From Deltaproteobacteria bacterium (lineage in GTDB: Bacteria > Desulfobacterota > Binatia > UBA9968), in assembly GCA_020027655.1 (NCBI GenBank), contig JAHKKJ010000319.1:1-5202 (forward strand): DNA of 5,202 bases. Reading direction: 5' to 3'. The number at the start of each line of letters is the position of its first letter. Within the stretch, counting starts at the first letter, position 1. Shown here in pieces: positions 1 to 5,202 of the stretch. A program made the translations under genes and the position numbers. The notes below the pieces were generated by a model. The model saw only the letters and a program-made list of their open reading frames with translations, was not told the DNA's origin and did not search any database.

Positions 1-1089
1 GCGGCGCTCATGGTTTTAAAACAGGCGGGGGAGAAACTCACAAACCTCGACCCTAAGGCGCTGTTTCGCAGAAGTTGGCGCTGGCAAGCCTATTGCGCTC
101 TTCCGCTTCTTCTCCTTTGGCTCGGACTTCTATGGTTTGATGTCGGTCTTCGATTCGACAGCGATTTGCAGCTTTCAGCTCCGAAGACCGTGGCGCAGAA
201 GCTACGAGAGTTTTCTCGAGAACTCCAGGAGAAGGCGAAGAACGAGGGGCTGCACGAAAGCTTCCGCATGGGTCGAGAGTTGGAGCAGGTGGCGCAGAAG
301 GGTATCGACGCGAAAACCGGCGATGAAAAGTTCAAAGCCGATCTGGCGGGAATGCAAAAGAAGATTGCAACGATGGGAAAATCAGCCGCCGAACAACAGT
401 CAGCTGCTGAGAGCCAGCAAGACCTTAGGGATCTGAAAGCCGAATTGGAAGCAGCGCGGGATCTCCTCAATATTGCCGATGCGGCCAAAGGGGCTCAGGA
501 GTTGGGCAAACAGTGGCTCGATCAATTGGCGACGTTGCCCCAACTCAAAAAACAATTCGAACGAGAAGGCCAAGCGGGACAGAGCCTCAGTCAGAACGAT
601 CTCAAATCTTTCCTCGACAAATTGGAAAAGCAGGCCACCGGAGAACTGGACCGGCGGACCCTGTTGGATGCCCAACAGTTTCTCGAGCAACTGATGAAAC
701 AGGGCCAAGGAGAGAAGGGTGAAAGCGATGTGCGGATGGCCGGACAAGGAGAGCGAGATTCACCGGATGACGGTGAACGGACGAACAATAGGAGCAATTT
801 GCCAGGAAAGGAGCCCGGCAAGAGAGAAGCGGAATCGCCGTCTCTTCCGGAATTTCAACCGGGAGCGGCGGCTCATGTCAAAGGCTTGCTCGGTGAGGGC
901 AACAGTAGCGGCTTGGTCTTAAAGGCAAAACCGTCGGCCGGCAAGAGCGAAGTGTCACAGGACGAAGTTATCGCCTCCTATCGTCGCCAGGCGGAGGTCG
1001 AGCTCAACACGGAGCGGGTGCCTGAGGCGCTGAAAGAGACGATTAAGAATTACTTTCTTTCCCTGGGAATTGGCGAAGGAGTGAAGTGA
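1..1089 (+). CDS. Membrane-anchored coiled-coil protein of a MoxR/VWA cluster, probably 5'-partial
   Basis: I do not recognise a named family. The frame is open to the left edge; the first ATG is at 10, and residue numbers below count from it. One hydrophobic segment (about residues 27-44) follows a basic stretch with the element LDPKALF (14-20). Residues 60-235 are Lys/Glu/Gln/Ala-rich and helical, with heptad-like spacing, suggesting a long coiled coil. Residues about 232-282 are a polar Gly/Glu/Arg/Asn linker. The C-terminal stretch 320-353 (SYRRQAEVEL, then VPEALKETIKNYFLSLG) resembles the end of large membrane proteins often encoded beside MoxR and VWA genes (DUF4175-like, from memory). 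In such proteins a xDPxxLF-type element precedes an internal membrane segment, and no ribosome site can be judged in the nine bases before ATG 10. I therefore infer that the true start lies upstream and the ATG at 10 may be an internal Met. The stop is TGA at 1087-1089, 40 nt before the MoxR gene. It is probably an inner-membrane scaffold, but that role is inference. Confidence 0.72.
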   Translation, partial: AALMVLKQAGEKLTNLDPKALFRRSWRWQAYCALPLLLLWLGLLWFDVGLRFDSDLQLSAPKTVAQKLREFSRELQEKAKNEGLHESFRMGRELEQVAQKGIDAKTGDEKFKADLAGMQKKIATMGKSAAEQQSAAESQQDLRDLKAELEAARDLLNIADAAKGAQELGKQWLDQLATLPQLKKQFEREGQAGQSLSQNDLKSFLDKLEKQATGELDRRTLLDAQQFLEQLMKQGQGEKGESDVRMAGQGERDSPDDGERTNNRSNLPGKEPGKREAESPSLPEFQPGAAAHVKGLLGEGNSSGLVLKAKPSAGKSEVSQDEVIASYRRQAEVELNTERVPEALKETIKNYFLSLGIGEGVK

Positions 1090-1114
1090 GCAAGATTTTG
1101 GCATCCACACCTAA

Positions 1115-1119
1115 AGGAG
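1115..1119 (+). promoter_or_regulatory. Shine-Dalgarno of the MoxR gene
   Basis: AGGAG, extended to AAAGGAGA, lies 10 nt before the ATG at 1130 in the 40-nt gap after the coiled-coil gene. It is the strongest ribosome binding site in the window and supports the 1130 start. No convincing -35/-10 pair is visible in the gap, so co-transcription with the upstream gene is more likely than a separate promoter. Confidence 0.75.
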
Positions 1120-1129
1120 AATCGACCTC

Positions 1130-2137
1130 ATGGAAGCGGTGGCAGAAATCGAAGCGCGAATGCAACGCGCTCGTCGTTCTTTCGATGATCTAAAAGCGGA
1201 GATGGCGCGCATGATCGTCGGCCACGAGGATCTCATCGAACAGGTTTTCATCGCGCTGGTTTGCGGTGGTCACTGCCTGCTGGAGGGGGTGCCGGGATTG
1301 GGCAAAACGCTCATGGTGCGTAGCCTCGGTGAGATCCTGAGTCTTAGTTTCTCGCGTATACAGTTTACGCCTGATCTCATGCCGGCCGATATCACGGGCA
1401 CCAATGTGCTCACCGACGATCCGTCCGGGAGAAAGATCTTCGAGTTCCAGCGCGGCCCCGTTTTTGCCCATATTGTGCTGGCCGACGAGATCAATCGCGC
1501 TACGCCCAAGACTCAATCCGCCCTGTTGGAAGCCATGCAGGAGCAGAGTGTAACCGTTGGCGGGAAGGCGCACCGTCTGGAGAATCCGTTCATGGTGCTG
1601 GCGACACAGAACCCCATCGAGATGGAAGGAACCTATCCGCTTCCCGAAGCCCAGGTGGATCGTTTCTTCTTCAAACTCTTGCTCCAGTATCCGACTCGCG
1701 AGGAGCTGGCTCGCATTGCCGATTTCACAACCGCGGGACCACCGGCGGCACTGCGCGAAGTCCTGGACACAGCGGACATCCTGCAGATGAGACAATGGGT
1801 ACGCGATGTGCCTCTCGCCGACATTGTGAAAGACTATGCGGTTCGGTTGGTGCTGAGCACGCATCCGCAGCGCGAGCGAAGCAACGAGGCTGCGCCGTTA
1901 GCGCAGAAGTTTGTGCTCTACGGCTCCAGCCCCAGAGGACTGCAGAGTGTGATTCTTGCGGCCAAAGCCCGGGCGCTTCTGGCGGGGAGGCCGAATGTTT
2001 CGTTCGAAGACATTCGACAGATGGTGCCGCCGAGCTTGCGCCATCGGCTGATTCTCAATCTCGAAGCCGATGCCGAAGGGATCGGCGCGGAGAAGATTCT
2101 CAGCGAAGTCGTGGAACGGGTTTCGGAAGTTTCATAG
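1130..2137 (+). CDS. MoxR-family AAA+ ATPase
   Basis: This is a complete 335-residue protein, the usual MoxR length. It is a cytoplasmic ATPase expected to form a hexameric ring that remodels or helps assemble protein complexes together with VWA partners. Visible motifs are Walker A GVPGLGKT (53-60), the MoxR-typical FTPDLMPADITGT (79-91), Walker B VLADEINR (116-123), TPKTQSALLEAMQE (125-138), sensor-1 ATQNP (158-162), the PLPEAQVDRF block carrying the arginine-finger region (170-179), and the lid-domain SSPRG with sensor 2 in the last third. All key ATPase residues are present. The start follows a good Shine-Dalgarno. The TAG stop is 12 nt before the DUF58 ATG, a classic MoxR-DUF58 pairing. 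The last codons (ERVSEVS) lie in a GTTTC-rich stretch that could be affected by the neighbouring repeat insert. The family is certain; the subfamily and substrate are not, so no gene symbol is given. Confidence 0.97.
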   Translation: MEAVAEIEARMQRARRSFDDLKAEMARMIVGHEDLIEQVFIALVCGGHCLLEGVPGLGKTLMVRSLGEILSLSFSRIQFTPDLMPADITGTNVLTDDPSGRKIFEFQRGPVFAHIVLADEINRATPKTQSALLEAMQEQSVTVGGKAHRLENPFMVLATQNPIEMEGTYPLPEAQVDRFFFKLLLQYPTREELARIADFTTAGPPAALREVLDTADILQMRQWVRDVPLADIVKDYAVRLVLSTHPQRERSNEAAPLAQKFVLYGSSPRGLQSVILAAKARALLAGRPNVSFEDIRQMVPPSLRHRLILNLEADAEGIGAEKILSEVVERVSEVS

Positions 2138-2151
2138 AAGGGAAGTTTCAT
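2125..2151 (+). repeat. 11-bp direct repeat GGAAGTTTCAT across the MoxR stop and DUF58 start
   Basis: GGAAGTTTCAT occurs exactly at 2125-2135 and again at 2141-2151, 16 nt apart start to start. The first copy runs into the MoxR TAG and the second into the DUF58 ATG, so the short junction appears partly duplicated. It abuts the inferred insert in the DUF58 gene and may be a scar of that event or of local slippage. Part of the repeat also contributes to the DUF58 ribosome site. Confidence 0.7.
2138..2143 (+). promoter_or_regulatory. Shine-Dalgarno-like site of the DUF58 gene
   Basis: AAGGGA sits 6 nt before the ATG at 2150, directly after the MoxR stop. It matters because it favours initiation at 2150, which means the repeat-derived stretch downstream is translated. 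The only standard alternative start near the conserved domain, TTG at 2333, has GGAG only 3 nt upstream, which is too close to be a good site. Confidence 0.55.
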
Positions 2152-3184
2152 GAGTTTCGAGTCTGGGGTACGGGGTGTTTTGTACGAGCGTTGGAGAGAG
2201 GTCCTTCGCTTTGCTCAGGATAAAAAAAGGCAAAGGGCCCCAAATAACCAGACTGTAGACGCTCAACAATTTGCTACTGCCGCACCCGAAACCAGAAACC
2301 AGAAACCCGAAACCTTCTTTGACGCGGAGTTTTTGAAAAAGCTCGAGCGGCTGCGGCTGATCGCCAAGCGGCTGAGCTGGGCCAACGCCAAAGGCGAGCA
2401 TCCCTCATCCCGAAGAGGCTTCAGCCTCGAGTTCTCCGATTACCGGAGATACCAGCAGGGCGATGACCTGCGCTACGTCGACTGGAATATTTACCGGCGG
2501 CTCGATCGGCTGCTGCTGAAGGTTTTTACCGCGGATGAGGAGATGAACGTTTACCTGTTGGTCGATACCAGCCGATCCATGGCCGAAGGTACGCCGCCGA
2601 AGATTGACTATGCCAAAAAAGTTGCCGCGGCGTTGGGTTACATCGGCCTTAAGAATTTGGACCGGGTCGGTGGCGTTGCGTTTTCATCTGCCCTACAAGC
2701 TCCCCTTACCTTGGGAAGAGGACGGAAGCAGGTCCTCAGTCTGTTTAGCTTCCTCAGCAAGCTATCGTGCCATGGCGAGACTAATCTGCGATCCGCTGCT
2801 CACTCCTTCACCAATCTTTTTCCTCATCCCGGCCTCGTCGTCATCGTCAGCGATTTGTTCGACCCCGCTGGCTGGCGCGCCGCTCTTGAGGAGCTCGCGA
2901 TAAAAAAATATCAGCTCCTGGTGATTCATATCTTGGACGATCAAGAGATCAATCCCAAGCCCTGGGGCGATGTGGCGCTCAACGATGTGGAAAACAGACA
3001 GGAACGCAGATTGTTTTTGGACGTGGATCTGGTTCGCCGCTTTCAGAAAGAACTGACGGACTATTTCACCGAGATCGAAACGGTTTGTTCCGGCCGTCGG
3101 ATCGATTACCTGCGGACGACGACTCAAATCCCCTTTGACGAGTTTGTGCTGCAGACGCTACGGCAAGTGAGCAGTGTGACGTAA
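2150..3184 (+). CDS. DUF58 domain protein (VWA-like MoxR partner) with inserted N-terminal extension
   Basis: This is a 344-residue protein. The family sequence begins at about residue 57 (FDAEFLKKLERLRL) and includes the DUF58 signature YQQGDDLRYVDWNIY (101-115). A VWA fold follows with a complete MIDAS: VDTSRSM (D139, S141, S143), T211 in GETN, and D235 in VIVSDLF. No membrane segment is seen, so it is probably cytoplasmic or peripheral and binds a divalent metal and a partner protein. It lies 12 nt after the MoxR gene and ends 3 nt before the BatA-like gene, so translation is probably coupled. Oddity: residues 4-56 do not look like DUF58. They are Gln/Asn/Arg/Glu-rich and encoded by a repeat-like stretch. 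Family members usually start a few residues before FD-x-EFL, so the native protein was probably about 290 residues. The start at 2150 has a ribosome site; TTG 2333 is the alternative. The domain call is very secure, the N-terminus less so. Confidence 0.94.
   Translation: MSFESGVRGVLYERWREVLRFAQDKKRQRAPNNQTVDAQQFATAAPETRNQKPETFFDAEFLKKLERLRLIAKRLSWANAKGEHPSSRRGFSLEFSDYRRYQQGDDLRYVDWNIYRRLDRLLLKVFTADEEMNVYLLVDTSRSMAEGTPPKIDYAKKVAAALGYIGLKNLDRVGGVAFSSALQAPLTLGRGRKQVLSLFSFLSKLSCHGETNLRSAAHSFTNLFPHPGLVVIVSDLFDPAGWRAALEELAIKKYQLLVIHILDDQEINPKPWGDVALNDVENRQERRLFLDVDLVRRFQKELTDYFTEIETVCSGRRIDYLRTTTQIPFDEFVLQTLRQVSSVT
2202..2220. repeat. Imperfect palindrome, REP-like core (TCCTTCGCTTTGCTCAGGA)
   Basis: The arms TCCT..GC and GC..AGGA pair around a TTT loop, with two mismatched positions per arm. 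The complementary strand reads TCCTGAGCAAAGCGAAGGA, close to a TCCTGAGCGAAGCGAAGGA motif that I remember as a widespread intergenic repeat; it produces spurious peptides such as ILSKAKDL. It lies inside the inferred insert. Confidence 0.6.
2288..2315. repeat. Short tandem repeat, four 7-bp units GAAACC(A/A/C/T)
   Basis: Four consecutive units read GAAACCA, GAAACCA, GAAACCC and GAAACCT. They encode the low-complexity stretch around ETRNQKPET of the DUF58 N-terminal extension. A 7-bp unit is not a multiple of three, so gain or loss of one unit would shift the frame. They form the right end of the inferred insert and are complementary to the GTTTC motifs on its left side. Confidence 0.75.
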
Positions 3185-3187
3185 GCT

Positions 3188-5202
3188 ATGGTCTGGGGTG
3201 TTCCATACGCGCTCCTGCTTTTTTTTGGGGCTATACCTCTCATTCTCTTTCTCCATAGCCTCAAGCCCAAAGGATTCAAAGTAAGCACCACGACGCTGTT
3301 TCTTTGGGAGCGGGTGCTGAAGCAGCGGCCGCTGGCGACGCGGATCGGCTGGCTCTTCAGAAAAAATCTGCTGCTGATTCTACAAATTCTAGCAGCCTGC
3401 CTTCTCATCGCCGCGCTGGCCGACCCGTCGCTGCTTCATTTCGGCGCGCCGTCAGGCGACATGGTGGTGGTGGTCGACTTGAGCGCCAGCATGAAGGCGA
3501 GAGGGCCATCGGGAACTCGCTTCGAGGCGGCGCGAAAAGAGTTCCTGTCCTTGGTTGATGAACTGTCGTCGGGTCAGAAGATGATGCTCATCGGCGCTGG
3601 CGCCCAGACGCGTCTCATCGTTCCTTTCACTGCGGACAAGCAAAGGCTCCGTGACGCCGGACGAAGTATGGTCGCGACGGACGTGTCCGGGCGGATGAAA
3701 GAAGCGATTCTTTTCGCCCATGCGTTTCTCAAACGGGGAAGCCCGGATCATGTGGTCGTAATCAGCGACGGGGCTTTCGCCGGGGCTGAAGACTTCGCCC
3801 GCCAAGCCGCGCACCTGCGCTTGATCAAGGTCGACGGCGGCCGCGACAACGTGGGCATCGTCGGTTTCGAGGTGCGGCGGCATGCTGATCGTTCATCCCA
3901 ATATGAAGTCATGGTGCATCTTAGAAACTTCACCGCGAAAGCGATTCGCGCGCCCTTGACTGTAACCTTAGGGGACGCAACGCTCGTACGCGAGTCGATC
4001 GATATCGAATCCGACGGTCGGCGGGTTTTGATCTATCCGTTTAAGGGATCTCTGGCGGGGACCCTGGCCGCCCGTTTGGAAATCGACGACGACTTTGCCA
4101 CGGACAATCGAGCCTATTTGGCGGTGAGCGATGCGCCGCCGGTGCGTCTTCTTTACGTCGGTCCCGGCAATCCGTTCCTGAGCAGCCTCCTGCGCTTTTT
4201 CCCCAATGTTCAAGTAACCGCCGCGCAGCCGGGCGAGCCTGATGCCTCCCACTTCGAGAACCAGTATGATCTCGTGATTTTCGATCGGGTACCCGTACCC
4301 ACACTGACCCAGGGTAATTTCATTCTCATCAACACTGTGGCGCCGAATTTACCGTTGCAGGTTCAGGGTAAGGGTAGAAATCCTCGCATCGTCGCTCCCG
4401 TAACCAAGCACCCCATCACTGATGGTTTAAGTCTCGCGGATCTTCAAGTACGGGAATCTTTGCGGGTGGCGGTGACGGGAGACGGCGTCGTCTTGGCCCG
4501 CTCGCCGGAGAGTCCAATGCTTGTTGCCCTGGAGCGAGGCAAGCTGCGCTTGCTGTTCATCGCTTTTGATCTCATGGCTTCGGACCTGCCGCTCAGAGTC
4601 GCTTTTCCGATTTTGTTTCACAATACCATCGAGTGGTTTCAACCTCAGCGCGTTGAATTCCCCTCCCATAATGTGCAGGCAGGAACGCCATTCCTGCTGC
4701 GTTTGCCGGTGGGCGATAGTGATTTGCAGATCATGACCCCAGCGGGGAAAAAAGAGCAATTGAAAGTCGCTACCAGTCCCCTGGTTTTTACCGATACCTT
4801 GGAAGCGGGCCTCTACAGCTATAAGAGCGCAAGCCGAGAGGGTCGCTTTGCGGTCAATCTCTTTGACGAGGGTGAATCGCAGATCGCTTCGCGCTTGAAT
4901 ATGAGTGTGGCCAACACCGGCGCAAGCGGTCAGGAAGGCCCCGGAGCGACGGCAAGCGGATTTTCTCTCTGGCCCCTATTGCTGGCCGGCGTACTCATCT
5001 TGCTCGCTCTGGAACTTTTCCTGGCTTTTCGTACGGGAGTTCCACTCTATCCTATTGTCGCTCGGGGGGTGGCGCTGGCGGCGCTTGTTGTGGCGCTGGT
5101 GAACCCGAGGATTTTCAAAACAACCAACGCTTTGGACGTCGTGCTGGGGGTCGACCTCTCGCGCAGCGTCGGGCAAGAAGGTCGAGAAAAAGCGCGCGAG
5201 AT
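3188..5202 (+). CDS. BatA-like VWA membrane protein fused in-frame to a second VWA module (3'-partial)
   Basis: The frame runs from ATG 3188 to the right edge (671 codons) with no stop. Residues 1-80 match a BatA-type N-terminus: membrane segment 5-22, the KVSTTTLFLW region, and membrane segment 60-78. A VWA domain follows with a full MIDAS: DLSAS (D97, S99, S101), T164 and D194 in ISDG. Residues about 221-310 look like a beta-rich domain (NVGIVGFEVRR, then DDDFATDNRAY). Residues 320-485 resemble an amidotransferase-like fold (VRLLYVG, YDLVIFD, SDLPLRVAFPILFHN) with no obvious catalytic Cys. A third membrane segment spans 595-614, where such proteins usually end. Here the frame continues through another hydrophobic segment (622-638) into DVVLGVDLSRSV, the first strand and MIDAS of a second VWA domain (D656, S658, S660), cut by the edge. 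The start lies 3 nt after the DUF58 stop with no clear Shine-Dalgarno, so translational coupling is likely. It is expected in the inner membrane as a partner of the MoxR ATPase. The first half is secure; the fusion is read directly from the frame but could reflect a lost stop. Confidence 0.93.
   Translation, partial: MVWGVPYALLLFFGAIPLILFLHSLKPKGFKVSTTTLFLWERVLKQRPLATRIGWLFRKNLLLILQILAACLLIAALADPSLLHFGAPSGDMVVVVDLSASMKARGPSGTRFEAARKEFLSLVDELSSGQKMMLIGAGAQTRLIVPFTADKQRLRDAGRSMVATDVSGRMKEAILFAHAFLKRGSPDHVVVISDGAFAGAEDFARQAAHLRLIKVDGGRDNVGIVGFEVRRHADRSSQYEVMVHLRNFTAKAIRAPLTVTLGDATLVRESIDIESDGRRVLIYPFKGSLAGTLAARLEIDDDFATDNRAYLAVSDAPPVRLLYVGPGNPFLSSLLRFFPNVQVTAAQPGEPDASHFENQYDLVIFDRVPVPTLTQGNFILINTVAPNLPLQVQGKGRNPRIVAPVTKHPITDGLSLADLQVRESLRVAVTGDGVVLARSPESPMLVALERGKLRLLFIAFDLMASDLPLRVAFPILFHNTIEWFQPQRVEFPSHNVQAGTPFLLRLPVGDSDLQIMTPAGKKEQLKVATSPLVFTDTLEAGLYSYKSASREGRFAVNLFDEGESQIASRLNMSVANTGASGQEGPGATASGFSLWPLLLAGVLILLALELFLAFRTGVPLYPIVARGVALAALVVALVNPRIFKTTNALDVVLGVDLSRSVGQEGREKARE

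Larger units (their letters stand above)
2161..2322. repeat. Repeat-type insert, about 162 bp, in-frame within the DUF58 gene 5' end
   Basis: This stretch separates ATG AGT TTC GA from C GCG GAG TTT TTG. Removing 162 bases (54 codons) gives M-S-F-D-A-E-F-L, the expected start of a DUF58 protein. The stretch contains an imperfect palindrome (2202-2220), an A7 run (2222-2228), a GGGCCC palindrome (2235-2240) and four 7-bp units of GAAACC at the right end (2288-2315). GTTTC motifs facing those units flank the left end. This resembles the palindromic, non-coding repeat stretches that litter intergenic regions of many environmental bacteria. No transposase is encoded, so if mobile it would be MITE- or REP-like and depend on another enzyme. 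The boundaries are inferred and could shift by several bases. Confidence 0.6.

Noticed and set aside
1190..1864. Long antisense open frame of 224 codons opposite the MoxR gene
   Set aside because: It lies fully opposite a clearly conserved ATPase, its translation shows no domain (His/Arg/Gln-rich), and it is explained by GC-rich codon bias of the sense gene.
2132..2401. Antisense frame containing ILSKAKDL over the insert
   Set aside because: The peptide is the typical translation of a non-coding intergenic repeat. No ribosome site or conserved protein is visible.
3191..3202. GTCTGGGGTGTT at the BatA-like start resembles GTCTGGGGT...GGGGTGTT at the left end of the insert (2161-2179)
   Set aside because: The shared words are only 8-9 bases and the BatA N-terminus encoded here (MVWGVPYALLLFF) is normal for the family, so this is probably chance. 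It would be worth revisiting only if the element proves to have many copies.
3304..3558. Alternative + frame of 84 codons inside the BatA-like gene
   Set aside because: It overlaps the conserved BatA N-terminus and VWA strand in another frame, and its composition is Arg/Ala-rich shadow sequence.
4286..4301. GGGTACCC palindrome and a repeated GTACCC inside the BatA-like gene
   Set aside because: It is short, within well-ordered coding sequence, and without a partner elsewhere in the window.
4979..5202. A separate second VWA gene starting internally at an in-frame TTG or GTG
   Set aside because: There is no stop codon between the two modules and I see no clear ribosome site, so a continuous fusion is the simpler reading. 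Internal initiation cannot be excluded.

Overview
The window looks like part of a single bacterial operon on the + strand. It is of the MoxR / DUF58 / BatA (VWA) type: a cytoplasmic AAA+ ATPase encoded with von Willebrand factor A proteins and membrane-anchored partners. Coding density is close to 100 %, intergenic gaps are 40, 12 and 3 nt, and no tRNA, rRNA, CRISPR array, complete transposase gene, terminator or convincing promoter is visible. Base composition is moderately GC-rich, and the sequence contains an intergenic-type repeat of a kind I associate from memory with environmental bacterial genomes. A soil or sediment Gram-negative lineage (deltaproteobacteria-like, Binatota/NC10/Acidobacteria-like) would fit. 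The phylum cannot be assigned from this sequence.

Layout: (1) about 1-1089, a membrane-anchored coiled-coil protein of no named function, probably cut at its 5' end by the window edge. (2) 1130-2137, a complete MoxR-family AAA+ ATPase with a good Shine-Dalgarno. (3) 2150-3184, a DUF58 protein with an intact MIDAS motif. Its first ~57 codons are mostly a translated repeat-like insert (about 2161-2322) rather than family sequence. (4) 3188 to the right edge, a long open frame without a stop. It encodes a BatA-like protein (two N-terminal membrane segments, VWA domain, amidotransferase-like middle, C-terminal membrane segment) and continues in the same frame into another membrane segment and the start of a second VWA domain.

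How the genes may work together: in known MoxR systems (for example RavA-ViaA, NorQ-NorD, CbbQ-CbbO) the AAA+ ring uses ATP to remodel a target and a VWA partner supplies the metal-dependent contact. Here the DUF58 protein is the likely soluble VWA-type partner. The BatA-like fusion and the coiled-coil protein would place the complex at the inner membrane. The substrate is unknown. Related bat/MoxR clusters have been linked to envelope and stress tolerance, but nothing here fixes the role.

The two most unusual points are the apparent 162-bp in-frame insertion directly after codon 3 of the DUF58 gene, whose removal restores a normal family start, and the in-frame fusion of two VWA proteins that are usually separate.
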